Shown here one piece after another: positions 41,501-53,800 of a stretch of DNA of 64,000 bases (the first letter of the stretch is position 1; each line of letters begins with the position of its first letter). The DNA lies in contig JAKZZE010000007.1 in NCBI GenBank assembly GCA_024220505.1, positions 124,001 through 188,000 of the forward strand, in the 5' to 3' direction. The translations under genes were made by a program, and so were the position numbers. This DNA is from Rhizopus arrhizus. Its lineage: Eukaryota; Mucoromycota; Mucoromycetes; Mucorales; Rhizopodaceae. The notes beneath the pieces are model-generated. The model had not been told where the DNA came from. It ran no database searches and saw nothing but the letters and a program-made list of their open reading frames with translations.

Positions 41501-42420
41501 GGTATTTATAAGTTTGCTCACCATATAGCCAATAACGTAAATCCAACTACGATAGCTGGGGAGATAGGCAGAGGACAGCAGATAAGCAGAGAAAAGCCCA
41601 GATGGAAGAGGGCTTTTTGTAGTTGATTTGTTGCCAGAGACAAAAGACAAAAATAATCATTCCAAACAGTTTGTCAAATGAGCCTCTTTTTTTATTATTA
41701 TTATTACTTGGAGAGCTGTAGAGGAAATGCTCCAAAGCAACTGAGGAAGTCGCACAAATGGAATACGTATCAGCAGGAAAGTAGGATGATATCAGTCGAT
41801 TCAACAAGGAGTGATGAGGAACCTTGCGGTGTAAAAGACGATACCAAAAATTACGGCAAGCATGAGAGAGGGAATGATCCCAGAATGTTGTCCATGCTAA
41901 CAAAGTCAGAGGAGGCTTATAGCTGGTCATGGCCAACCCATGGAGATATCAGTGTCGGAACTGCTTTGACGACATGAGGCGTGAAGAGGTGCAAGTTAAT
42001 AAATTCTGGTCAGAGATAAAAGGCGAGGCATCGACATCATGAGTAAGGCCCGGTTGAAAGGGGTTAGGATCCAGAGGTTCATAACGAACTGGAATAAATG
42101 GACAAACAAGAAAAAGAAGAGAGCAAAATTGAGCCCTGTAGCGCCATCTGGAGAAACCAACGGGCGAGACAAGGATACATCTAGAGTTTGAAATTGGCAG
42201 GGGCACGAAGACGATTGGTAGTAGAGTCAACAAGGTAGACGACAGACAGACACAGCTGAGACAAAGAACATAGTAGCGGTGGAACCGGAGGAGCACGTAA
42301 TATGCCAGATACTGGCAATTGAAGGCATGTATTTGCGCTCACTACTACCGAACGGAAATCATTAGGTAGGATATCAATAGCTTGGAAAAGTAAATGGAGG
42401 AGACTACTTTTCTAGTGCAC
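41501..42420 (-). pseudogene. Decayed LINE (non-LTR retrotransposon), C-terminal part
   Basis: Minus-strand frames 42296-41949 and 41936-41547 give the C-terminal region of a non-LTR retroelement. The recognisable block is FWYRLLHRKVPHHSLLNRLI followed by CATSSVALEHFLYS, the Trp/Cys/His-containing tail typical of fungal LINE ORF2 proteins. Frameshifts separate the parts, and reverse transcriptase motifs are not present in this segment. It continues into its 3' untranslated region at 41500-41124. Confidence 0.6.
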
Positions 42421-42429
42421 ATGTGATGG

Positions 42430-43500
42430 ATGAAAAAATTCTTTACAATACTCTCTGTGCCATTTTGTGGATTTTCAAATCCTAATCATTGTTGCCTCCG
42501 TGTCGAATTTAAAAAGATCATTCCAGCGAACTACAAATACCAAGCTGTGTCTATTGACCAAACAACATATATCCAGTTATTAACCAGAGACAGCAGCATA
42601 TTGAATGACATTGAACAGTTTACTAACTGTGTTATTAAATTCAACCAGTGTTCTGTATTAGATACAAGCTTTGATTTTTTTTGCTCATAACCAATCTTTA
42701 ACGGACGACTATGCTTTTGGAATATTACCTTCTAATATTTCACTTATACCATCGGCAAAAGTAAAGCCAAAGAACAATATGAACAAGCAATTCAAAGAAT
42801 TCTCCATATTTATTGGACTATATGAGCTTTTGATCGTGGGTGGATATATCCTCAAAAATAATATTATCACTGCTTTCCTTGGAAGTTCATTAGGAAACAA
42901 CTATCTTGAAGACACTACTACCAATGAGATTCATGTTGTGTCATCCAAATTGCCTACCATTAAAACATCAAGGATTTTAAACCAATGCCTGAAGCGATGT
43001 CCAAATAAACCTTGGGGCTATCATTGCCTCGCCTCATTCAGCAAGGAGTTTTATCCTATAGTTGCCATAGACTACTTGAATCATTCAAGTCAAAAGTATA
43101 GAAAAATAAATAACCATCATTTTGCTTCAAATGTCCTTGCTTTGATATCATTTCCCAATGCCATCAAATAGGAAGATATTAAAACTTATGGTCTCTTGTA
43201 ACAAGATTGCCAACCTATGAAGCAATGATAAAAAATAAGAATTCAAGGCTTACAACCTTTAAACAACTAGCGACATTATCTAGTAATGAAAATGAGCAAT
43301 ACTTCTAAAAACTTCTAGACATTGCAGCCAGCATAGAGAGTATTGTTCCTTGCTACATGCTAGGCGTTTATGGACATACTGAAGCAAGGAAAATTACTCT
43401 TCAAATTATGCAAAATGGACTAAAAGAAGAAATTAGAAAACAGCAATTACCCTTTTTTGGTCTATGTTCTGTACTAAATACTGAAGTTCCTTAAAGTCAA
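42430..43500 (+). pseudogene. Unrecognised broken gene
   Basis: Frame 42430-42690 continues in another frame at 42671-43171 across a T8 run (LDTSFDFF then AHNQSLTDDYAFGILP), so a single-base indel is likely. A third stretch (to about 43490) contains stops but coherent composition (KNSRLTTFKQLATLSSNENEQY, then LLDIAASIES). Together they suggest one gene of about 350 residues that has decayed. I do not recognise a domain. An LTR-like fragment follows at once (ACAAGATCTGGTG at 43570), so a retroelement origin is possible. Confidence 0.45.
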
Positions 43501-44321
43501 TGGTCTTATCTGTAAATCTATTCTTAAACCTCAAGGATTTGATCTATTTTAACAAGTCTAATCCACTTTACAAGATCTGGTGCTTGCTATTGACAAAACA
43601 TACCTATTTAAAAATCTAAGTCCATAAACACGCAAGAAATTACAACAAAACAAAACAATTTCATGAACTGACTGACTGTAGTTTAGCACAGCAAGCATTG
43701 AAAATACAAATCTTAGTGTCACGAATCTTTTCTGAATACATACAGTTATGTGAATTTTTACAGAATAAAACTTGTATTAAACATTATCAAAAATAACCTG
43801 TAGTCAGTAAAACTAAAAATATACAAATAGCTATATATATATATTTAAAGCTATACTACATTACAGTCATTAATCTTTGTCAGAAATTTATTCAAAAACT
43901 CAATTCAGCACACTTTAATTATTACATATCCAAACTTTACAATTTTAGTTTGATGTTGATTTTATTAAAATTTTATATCTTTATTTTATGATTCAAGTGA
44001 ATCAAGTCCTTACCTCAATAGCTCTCAATATATCTCTTATTACCTATATGCCAAACTATTTTTGCAGAGTAAAGTGACTCAACTGCTTTACAAATTCTGA
44101 TAGACACTATACCAAGCCAATTTAGTTTATTTGAACATAATTCTCAAATCACATATATCTAAAATCTCTATTACTATCACAATTGATTGTATTTTCGATG
44201 AAAATTCTTATTCTTATCCAAAACCGTGGCTCTGTAAGTTAGTGGAGCATCTAAATTTGATCTTTATTCTTTCAAAAAATTCCTGAAATATTGTATTTAC
44301 ATAAAGTGAGGGCTTGCTGAT
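43501..44321. repeat. LTR-like AT-rich debris
   Basis: 43550-43620 repeats the LTR landmark TACAAGATCTGGTG with a diverged continuation. The rest is AT-rich without a gene; 43990-44120 has AATCAAGTCC...ATTCTGATAGACACT, which may be a more diverged copy of the same motif. Confidence 0.35.
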
Positions 44322-44768
44322 TTACACAATTCTAGGAGCAAGTGAAACAGCCTTCATCCAGTTCTTTGTTCTTAATTCTGCTGCGACCACACCCAAAACA
44401 CGAGTGCCGAGAGGTTCTTTCTTTTGGTTTAATAAAATACAGGCATTATCATCAAATCGAATAGTACGTCCGTCAGGTCGAGTCATTTCTTTCTTTGTAC
44501 GAACTACAAGAGCATGGCGAACATCTCCCTTTTTTACTTTTTGTGCTGCTGCTTGGGTTCCTGCAATGTTTGGGTTGATAGGTCTAGCACGTTTGACCAC
44601 ACAAACAATTTCATCACCTATACTTGAACTTATTAGCCTTCTTTTTCTATTGATTTTAACCTTCTTACCTGCTCTAGCAAAACGAGCACCACTCATGACT
44701 CGAACACATTCTGCAATGATAGCACCTGAATTGTCAATAACGTTCAAGGTTCCTTTTAATCCGATCAT
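44322..44768 (-). CDS. MRPL38: Mitochondrial large-subunit ribosomal protein uL14m
   Basis: Intronless, 148 residues. It follows the L14 family from end to end: MIGLKGTLNVIDNSGAIIAECVRV, a KVKINRKRRLISSSIGDEIVCVVKRA core, VKKGDVRHALVVRTKKE, a GRTIRFDDNACILLNQ loop and GTRVLGVVAAELR near the C-terminus. The GxRV, DDNA and C-terminal WMKAVSLAPRIV features fit the bacterial/mitochondrial type rather than cytosolic uL14 (Rpl23). No strong targeting peptide is visible, which is common for L14 proteins. It is flanked on both sides by transposon debris, yet the frame is clean. Confidence 0.92.
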   Translation of the reverse strand: MIGLKGTLNVIDNSGAIIAECVRVMSGARFARAGKKVKINRKRRLISSSIGDEIVCVVKRARPINPNIAGTQAAAQKVKKGDVRHALVVRTKKEMTRPDGRTIRFDDNACILLNQKKEPLGTRVLGVVAAELRTKNWMKAVSLAPRIV

Positions 44769-44930
44769 TTATTTTTTAAAAAGAGAATAAAAAATGACAG
44801 ATTCTCCAGGGTAAAGGTTAAGTCACGACACTGTCACTTTTGGTCTAGACTATATTTTTCCTAGTTTTTTCATGCCACCTTATTGGTTATTGAAGTAGAA
44901 AATTTGCATATGCTGTAAGAACGGTAAGTT

Positions 44931-45205
44931 TTGTCACTGAGAAAATTGTATGTCTGTAACCAAAAAATAAATGTTCAGAAGACCACATTTGCATACCTTG
45001 GCATTCCATTCAAACAGGGTGGATACCTCGACTCGGAAGAATTTATTCAGCACAACACTCGAAAAGCCCTTGCCACAATGAATCTGTTGTCATCTATTGG
45101 CGTAAATCCTTCTGGTTTTTCCAAGCTTCTCTCAACTAGATTCTACGCACATATTATTCACCCACAGCTCGAGTACGGACTGGCCATCAACCGCTTCACA
45201 AGCTC
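44931..45205 (+). mobile_element. LINE fragment (end of reverse transcriptase)
   Basis: The frame encodes FAYLGIPFKQGGYLDSEEFIQHN, then GFSKLLSTRFYAHIIHPQLEYGLA, the thumb-proximal region of fungal non-LTR reverse transcriptases (YLGIPF is diagnostic). It is truncated on both sides and runs without a stop into an unrelated gene fragment at about 45205. Confidence 0.75.
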
Positions 45206-48200
45206 TCAGGTCTTGCCTGATGTCAATTGCTCCACATCCTTTCGCGTTTCTAGCCATGATACAACTCATCGCTCGACGTCACCATCAATCGATGAAAACA
45301 CTACTTCTATTACCTCGAACTCTGATAATCAAGAGACTATTGACTGGCAAGAGTCTGCGAATACGCCCGTATTGGCAGATTCTGTTTTAAATTCTAACTG
45401 TTTCGTTGCGACTGAAAATGAGAATTCCACCGATGATTCGGCATCTGCGGATATGACAAGACATAATGACGCTGATCTCCTAGATCTGCCTGGACATCAG
45501 ACATCATCGACATTGCTTTCTCGTGCAAATGCTTCAGCTGAATGTATGTTCAAAAGCACAAACATTTCGACATTATTCATGATATTTCAACAAAAGATAG
45601 TTGACATCACAGCATCTGCTTTGCTTCATATGGAAACATCGATCCATGAAGTACTCGCTTTATCTCATGTATTACTCTTAGCACCTCAATAACATAGTCT
45701 ACTCATGATTGATATTTTCACTGAAGAAATCTTGGATGCTCTGACCGAAAACCTTGTACATGAATCATTAAAACTGAAACTCGATACTGGCGACGCTATC
45801 TGCGGAAAAGTATTTCGGATTATCGATTCGGTAAAAATGCATCAACTGGATAATGATGAAGCCAATGTACAATTATTACAGCTTTGTAGGCATGTAGATA
45901 AACACATTGCTTGCGTGATCCGTGGTATTGCCAAAGCGATGGGCGAGTTACCATTACAGACTATAAAGAACAAGTAATCAATTAGCGAATATGAATTAAA
46001 AACCACCTACAGTAGGTGAAAAAATATAAACACCTTTTTGGCAAAATCGACTTTTTTTGCTATATCAAAAGGTGCATGCCTACTACCGGCTTGGGACTCT
46101 CATGGTATATTTTCAGGGTCATGTATCTTGAAACAGTAAAGGATTCACGTAGTAATACTGGAAATTGAGAGAGGGATGAGAATGCGAATTTAAAAATTTG
46201 ACTTCCGGCCAGCTTAAATTGTGTATGGTAATCATATGTTTACATTTAAATCAACAAAGAATATATTGTAAGACTATATAGCGTACTTGTCTGTGACTGT
46301 GAGCGATCCTCGTTATATCTATATAAAAGCAAGTGCAACTTCAAGAGCCCTTGGTTTCTTTTTTTGTTTAATTTCTCTCACTACTTCTCATTATTATGCC
46401 TAAATCTATATCAATGGAAAAGCAATCTAGAAATAAAAGATATATTACTAAATAGCATGAAGCCAACGGATATTTCAGATGAATACCACGTTCATTTTAA
46501 CACGTTTAAAAGACATATTAGAAAGCTTTTTCCACAAAAGTCATACCTGCAGGCTGGCAGACATACTATTGTCTCTGATGCCGTGACGCACTATATCGAG
46601 TTGCGTATCATTATTGGTCATCCGACAATAGCAAAAGAGTTATTCAGGGAGTTAGGCAAGCTTGGTTACTCGTTGACGTATCGTTCAGGAGTAAACGCGC
46701 TGAGATCCATAAACTTCCACCGAGAGCTAAAAAAAAGAAGGCATTTTTAAAAAAGGATCATTGAAAAAGCAGATGGCCCGAGCAAAAAGGCATCGCAACT
46801 GGTCAAATCAATAGTGACGACCAGTAGCGTTCTCAGCTAAAGCAAAGGTTAGCATCTAGTAATCGGATGGAGTAAAGTATTATAGGGTAGTATCAAATGG
46901 CACTTTGCTTCCTCATCACCTCGACATTACAGTAAAGCACGGCAGCGGTAGGATGGACATGAGTGGTCGCATACCTGCTCAGGGTCCAGTTTAGACATGT
47001 CAGCTTTATGATGGTAACATAAACTCAATGACTTATCTTCATATACTTAGCATTATTTACATGAATACGTTAAAGTACCATCATTTAAAGACGTCTGATG
47101 TATACCTTCAGAATGATAGCGATCTAACATATAAATTAAAGCCCATAATTGTGTAGCTACGCTGTATCAGTGTAAGGTATATAAATTATTGGTATGCTCA
47201 AAGTCAGGATTTAAATCATATAAAGCATGCTTGGCATCAGCTCAAACTTAATCTGCCACCACATGAAGTCAGAGCAAGAGGTGTCAGAAAGCTTTAGCAA
47301 CGTGTAGATGTAGAGTGAAATAAGCTCAATGCAAATGCTTGCAAGGGATACATCAATAGTATGCCAGTCAAAGTAGAAGCAGTTATTAAAGCAAAGGGAA
47401 GATATACAGAATTTTAGGTAAACATAGCGAATTTTGATAAATCATCATTGACTTTTTTATGACTGCCTTTTCCTTTTTAAAAAGCGCATACGTAAGATGT
47501 AGTCAATCCTATAAAAAAAAAGATGTAGTCAATCTCTATAATGCATTATATGCACTTTTACTTTCTTAATTAGCTTATGTGATATCAAAGCTCTGGCGAA
47601 TGTATACTCTAAAATAAAAAGAGATGAAGACAAATCGAACAGAGGTTGCTCATATTTTTTCACCTACTGTATTTTCATCCAATCTTGTCGTGCATTCTAT
47701 CCAGTCCTGAAAAGCGTGTCTTATTACGATGGACCAGTATCGAATCGGATGCAAGTGGTAATAAAAGGCCAGATGCAACCTTAACAAAACTCACGCAACT
47801 CTCATATGGGCCAAGCCTGGGCTTTGGTGAAGCAAAGGTTGCACAGCCCAATACAAACAATAATGATCTATGCCATGATCTCCTGCGCTTAGGAATCTTT
47901 TGCAAAGAAGCCATCGATGCTCACCATTGGAATGCATGTCTAGCTTTTCAGATTCATGGATTCACAATAGTCTTCTATTTGATGCGATTACGTCACGATG
48001 GCATCTACACAATGTATGAAATCGCAAAAGTACTATTCCCGCGCTCATTGGAAGAACTCTCGACATTTATATCGTTGAAAAATCTTCGATCTTTGTCACA
48101 AGTATCCGAATCATTTTGGCGATTGTGCAAATCCGTACCTGCTTCTGAAATTGAAGTAATGATTAGCAACTCTCGCCCCACACATTCATGTTTCTACAAT

Positions 48201-48224
48201 CTCATTTTGTGCCTTGCGTTTTAA
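45206..48224 (+). pseudogene. PD-(D/E)XK-like gene, split by a Tc1-like element
   Basis: Two separated parts appear to be one gene. Part 1 (45206-45977) has a Ser/Thr/Asn-rich N-terminus, a TAA at 45690-45692 within a helical stretch (HEVLALSHVLLLAPQ | HSLLMIDIFTEEILDAL), and ends at a TAA after IKNK, beyond which SEYEL-like codons continue. Part 2 (about 47620-48224) contains a frameshift near 47702 and the block NKRPDATLTKL...LGFGEAK, a D...ExK arrangement of PD-(D/E)XK nuclease-like folds, then FQIHGFTIVFYLM and FPRSLEELSTFISLKNLR. Such genes recur in Mucoromycota as far as I recall. It is non-functional here. A poly-T run of about 40 bases follows its end. Confidence 0.6.
45998..47590 (+). 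mobile_element. Tc1/mariner-like element, decayed
   Basis: Inserted in the PD-(D/E)XK-like gene. Frame 46364-46750 gives the N-terminal helix-turn-helix domains (NSMKPTDISDEYHV, then AGRHTIVSDAV, GHPTIAKELFRELGKLGYSL). The C-terminus is unmistakable near 47225-47415: HAWHQLKLNLPPHEVRARG and, after stops, INSMPVKVEAVIKAKGRYTEF. The catalytic centre between them is heavily mutated. Ends are approximate; a perfect odd palindrome CACCTACAGTAGGTG (46004-46018) lies at the left border and a repeated GATGTAGTCAATC near 47496-47536 at the right. Confidence 0.7.
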
Positions 48225-48229
48225 GCAAT

Positions 48230-48232
<3 letters not shown>

Positions 48233-48272
<40 letters not shown>
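48233..48272. repeat. Poly(T) tract of about 40 bases
   Basis: Homopolymer directly after the PD-(D/E)XK-like relic. It could be the A-tail of a minus-strand retrotransposition event or simple expansion. Confidence 0.7.
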
Positions 48273-48414
48273 CCAAGAATCAAATAAAAGATAAAACGAG
48301 ATGCGCTCTTTATAAAAAGAAGCCATATTTAATAATCAATAAAGGGTTAAAGTGGGTTGTTTAACAACGTAAGAAAGTGAAGCGCAAATTTACATTTTAT
48401 AGGGAAAAAAAAAA

Positions 48415-49247
48415 TCACTTGAGAGTGGCGATAGCATCGCCCACAGATCGTAATAAATAAGGTGCAGAGAGCACAAAGACATACAGTGTAGTAGTAATGG
48501 TTACAGGTGGGCCAATATATTCCAGAAGCCAGGTAAAGGTTGAGGGTCGCACCTTTTTAGCCATATTTTTTACTTGTATTTTAAGTTGTTCCAAGTCAGT
48601 AGAATTGTCTATTACAATATCGGCTCTTTCAATCTTTTCTGCCATTGGCATCTGTGCTTTAATGCGTTGCATGGCCAATTCATCCGTCAGCCCATCTCTC
48701 TCTTTTAATCTTTTCAGCTGTATGCTTTCTGAGCTATGGGTAGTATTTTGTACACATGAGTATTTTGCAACCATGTTTGCTTTTGGTTCTCTACCTGTAG
48801 ACAACAACTGTATAACTCATGAATTTATCCAGTTTACTTTCAATAAGTAAAGGAACATCAAACACAACAATATCTGCTCCTTTTATCCAATATTTAAATG
48901 CTTCTTTCAGCATTTCTAGTCGAACATAAGGATGTGTACATTTGTTTAAGATTTTGCGCTTCTCAGGATCTTGAAAAATAATTTGCCCTAATTTTGGTCG
49001 ATCGATGCGCCCATCGCTCAAGAATACTTGGTCACCAAAATGCTGACGAATGAGTTGATTTGCTTTTCTTCCAGGTTCAACTACATCTCTTGCAATCTTG
49101 TCTGCGTCAATAATAGGGATGCCTTGTTCAACTAACATAGAGGAAACAGTTGACTTGCCTAACAGTAAATAATTAACAACGTGAAATTACACTTTGTGTT
49201 TGAAGCTTACCAGTGGATATACCACCTGTCAAACCGACGAGCTTCAT
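48415..49247 (-). CDS. CAB5: Dephospho-CoA kinase with C-terminal membrane segment
   Basis: Last step of CoA synthesis: phosphorylates the 3' hydroxyl of dephospho-CoA. Three exons (49247-49211, 49158-48795, 48733-48415) encode 239 residues. The first splice rebuilds the P-loop MKLVGLTGGISTGKST. IIDADKIARDVVEPG, IDRPKLGQIIF, THPYVRLEM and VVFDVPLLIES follow, and after the second splice QLKRLKERDGL and QMPMAEKIERADIVIDN. The C-terminus beyond the enzyme (about 205-235) is hydrophobic (ITTTLYVFVLSAPYLL), like the tail of animal DCAKD-type enzymes, suggesting membrane (probably mitochondrial) anchoring. Junction phases close exactly. Confidence 0.93.
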
Positions 49248-50892
49248 GCTGGTTTCTTTTTATAAGCAAAAAAAAAAGATAATCTGGAGCCGCTGGTTGA
49301 AGATTTACGTTACACAGAGCCTGAACTTTTCATATAGTAATGACGCACTTCGAATACTTCAAATATTGTTAGTTTTGAAAACAAAGAGAACGCGATATTT
49401 TTAGTTAAATGAAACAGGCATTCAGTAAATCAGAGAAAGATAGGTTTGGAAAGTAAAATAGAGCAAGCAGATGATAACCACACAGAATAAATGAAAAATA
49501 TCACTGCACAAGAGAAAGAGAAAAGATAAAGAAAGAATACGAACAAGTAAATTTACCAATAGGATAAAGTAGCAGAACAAAAAATAGATAAAAAAAGAAA
49601 AGACTATAATGAAAATTATTTACTACTATTTGTTAGAGCAATATATCAAGCACGGCCAAAAAAAAAAAAAAAAAAAAAAAAAAACAATTTTATACCGACT
49701 CCATCTTGAACTGCATACAATAAGCAAAGAGGAATAAAATCTTTAAATTTAGCTTCATGCTTTCGTTTTATCTAAAAAATATTACACTTTGTTGCATCTA
49801 AAAATTATTCCTTTCTTTTAAAAAAAATTGTAAGAAGCTTTTATTTTATTTGGAAGCGTGCATGTTCTTGTCAGTTGTAATAAATAACCCTTTGAGATGG
49901 ATTGAAAGTAAATAGGTCTTATTATAGGTTATGAGATATATATACATATAAACCAGAGATTTTCTATTATTTGTATAGCAAGCCTGTCTAATTATAAATG
50001 CCTTTTGTACGTAGTATATTATTAGTTATGTGATCAGTTCATCTATTGGTAAAGCTTTATACCCTCGTATTATTAAAGCTCAGTTATTCTTTCAATCCCA
50101 TTGAAAATTGGATGACTCTGGTGAATTGTTGCTTAATAGAGCTTTATAAGGAATGCAAAACAAAATACTAGAAGAAAATAAAAGATCAGGAAACGCGAAC
50201 AAAATGAAAAGTATTACAAACACAAAATTTTAAATTACATAAGTGCCCATACATTTAAAAGACGAGTACATCTTGGTAGAGAAAGAAGAATCTACAGAAA
50301 TTATCTGTGAAGCTGAATTCACTGATTTGAACGGCTAATAGCTTCAAGGAGCTAATATATCACGTATAGCTAAAATGCTGGAATTTGGACAGGCGTGGCA
50401 TACGAAAACATAGTCTTGTCACGAATAACACTTAAATCTATCATTATGACAATATGAGAGAAAATATTTAAAAAAGAGCCAAAGATGTACCTATATTTTC
50501 TTACTTCTCTCCTATTCTTAAATCCTATTACAGAGTATTGACAGAAAATTAAAAGCATTCTGTTCTAGAGACTGCTCTACCGAGGATGAAATACTTTTCT
50601 ATAAGTTAATTAAATCTACTAAAGCAATTTTGATCAGTGGATACACCTAATTACATTAAGCATACACTTCTCTTTTCTTCTATGTGCCAAAGTACTAAAG
50701 CTTCTGTTTATTCATTTTGATAAGTATAGCCATCAGCCAGCCAATTATTCTGTATGAAATGACAGTCTAAAAATCTCAGACAGCCAATCACAGCTGCAAT
50801 CAGGCAATAGTTTGAGAAATCCTATACAGAAGCGTTATGCACCAAAAAATATTTTTTTCTTTTTTTTCTAATTAATACACGTCCTGTGAAAA
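49248..50892. other. AT-rich intergenic region
   Basis: About 1.6 kb upstream of two divergent genes (dephospho-CoA kinase and UFD2). It includes an A-run at 49660-49684. No gene, RNA or shared repeat was recognised. Confidence 0.4.
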
Positions 50893-53800
50893 ATGGAAAA
50901 CAATCTGTCTGAAGCAGATCAAGTACAATTAAATAAACACCATTTGACACGAAAAAAGCTTAGACTGAAACTTTTTTGTACTTGTAGATTCGACTTAAAC
51001 GTTTAGCAAAACTTCAACAACAAGCCAACGAAGCGAAAGAAGCTAAAGAAGCAGAAGAAAAATCAGCCAAGATAGCATCTTCCTCAGGATCGAGTAAACC
51101 CATCTTACCCACCCTGGAAGAAACACTGTCTGTCAGAAAGCCTATTCCAAAAAAGACTATACCTGCTCCTGCTTTAAAAATTGAGGTAAAAAAGAATACC
51201 TACTCGTATAATGCATAAAACTAAGAAAAATAAATTACTACACAGAATCCAATTCCTACACAATTGAAAAGCCCCATCGCTCCTCCAAACAACACCACTG
51301 TAAAACCAGCTAAAAGTTTCGAAGATTGGCAGAATGATGTGCTTTCTCGTATTTTACAAGTTACTTTAAACGTAAGCGCTCCCCTTTTTTTTTTTAAAAA
51401 AAAAATATGTATTGCATTTTCTAATGACCCATAAACAGCCTGAGTCTATGTATCAACAGGGCAAATGCGTTTATTTGCGAGGATTAGCAGATGAATTGAT
51501 AGAAGAGCAAGGTTAGTTTGTATATTTTATCCTTGTAGATATTTTGACTTATAAGCGCAACAAAAGAACCACAACCACGCAAATTATCGCAAAAGCATTT
51601 GGATCGTATCATTGTAGCCAGATTATCGTTGGATCCCAATGAAAGTCGCAGTGAGCTTCCCCAAGATATTACAAATACACTTTACGTTTTACATTTCGAC
51701 TATCTTTTAAATTGTTGGAAACAAGCATACGACATTCGTAGGAACACTCTTATTAGAAGCAAGGTTGGATATCTAATCTATTCTTTTACTTCTTGTTTAA
51801 TTAAGCAATTTAATGTTAGAATTTGGAAAAGACTATTCTTGAACAGAGATTAGATGTATTAGATAGCGTGAGACAGCTTATCATATCGTACTCTGGTCTC
51901 GTTATCCAAATGCCAGATATGTTTCCTCAAATACAAAGGTACAGAAAAGATAAATGAGTTGAGTGATAGAATATACCATTTACTTTAATTACAGCGATAA
52001 TCTAGGACCTGAACAGCTTATACCCAGACTAAAAGCTGAACCTGATACTAACGAAGGTTTTCCTGCAGAGTATATTAATGAATTAGTAGCGCGTTTCAAC
52101 GAAGATGGCCTTGATTTGGTAAATAACAAGTTAAATTTAAATGAATTCAATTTATTGAATATCCCAATAGATTTTTGGACCTGCATTGACCAATATTTCT
52201 GCTGAGGTTCGACAGTACAGTATACTTGACAATTATAAATCAACTATTCGAGCAGTGGCTTACCTTAGTGAGAATAAGGCAATTGCATCCATGGTATACT
52301 GTTAAAACGGATTAAATTTAAATATTTTATTAATTCAAAAATGTGATAGATGGCTTCTTTACCAGAATTTAACCCTGAAGATGCTACTGCCAAGAATATT
52401 GAAGATAACTCACTACTTGGGCCTTACTTAAAACTGAGTGCATATCCTGATTCAACAGTAAGTTATAACTGGGAAGATGATCACCTTATATCCTATTTCT
52501 TATTTTATTCTCAGAATAAAGTAGCTGAAAATTACTTTCAAAATGCAGAAAATAGAAATTCAGCAGACTTGGAGTCCTGCAAAAACGGTTTACGCGGCAG
52601 TGTGCAAAACATCCAAGTAAGACTCTTTATTAGATTTATAAATCAATATGTGTAACTAAAAATATTGTATTCAGAAAACCATGTTTGGTATCTGTAATTC
52701 CATCATTCGATCTAATCCAGATTCAAAAGAGAAATTACTGGAATACTTTAGCCACATCATCAAGCTGAATGAAAAAAGAGCACAGATGCAAGTAGATATT
52801 CAAACTGTTGCATCAGATGGATTTATGCACAATATCACTGGTGTACTTTTGACGTTTTGCGATCCATTTTTGGATGTTAGAGCATCAAAAATTAACAAGA
52901 TTGATCCCACCTATTTGCTTAGAAGCAAAAGACTTGATGTGAGTGAAGACACAAAGATCAATGCTACAAAGGAGCAATCAGATGCTTATTACAATGAGCA
53001 AAGAGAAACAATGCGTAAGAGAAAGATAAACATAATAGAGACGTTACTTATTTTTATGTCTGTATTAGCTCAAAATTTTATTTCCGAGTGTTTCTTTTTA
53101 ACACTTTCTTTCTTGCATTATGGACCTATTCGCGGATTGGTTAATTACAACGGATTCCTAAGAGAGTATAATGAAGTCAAGAAGCAAACAGAAAGGGCTG
53201 AACAAGAAGCTACTCGCTCTGCCAATGTATGTGTAATAGATAGTTGGGACATTTCTAAATATATTAATCATTTCTATGTTTACAGACACCTCAAGCAGTG
53301 TTGGCTGATTTCGTATCCAAGAGAATGAAGGTAATTTATTACAAACTATGATATATATCCTATACTTAAAAACTTTTTTCTTTTAGGCAAAACTTGAACA
53401 AATGTCAGCCTATCGTTTAGCTTATGAAACAATGCTATTGGATCCCACTTTTCTATCAGAAGTCATTCGATTTTATGATTTAGTGATGGCGTGGATGATT
53501 CGTCTAGTTGATCCTAAACACAAGCATCCTTGGGAACCTGTTCAATTACCCTTACCGGAGCAAATACCAGAGAACTTTTCAATGCTCCCAGAATGGATTA
53601 TTGAAGACGTTGTTGAGCTTTATATTTTCGTTGGAAAGTAAGTTTATTAGCCTATATAATACCAAAACAAAAGAAGGGAAATAATAATAAGCAATGCTTA
53701 GGTATGGTTATGAAACCCAAGTCATGCATCAATGCCCTCACGATCAGTTGGTCGCTTTCATTATCACTTTCTTGAAAAACACTAAATATGTTAAAAATCC

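Noticed and set aside
48497..48850. 117-codon plus-strand ORF
   Set aside because: Antisense to the dephospho-CoA kinase exons.
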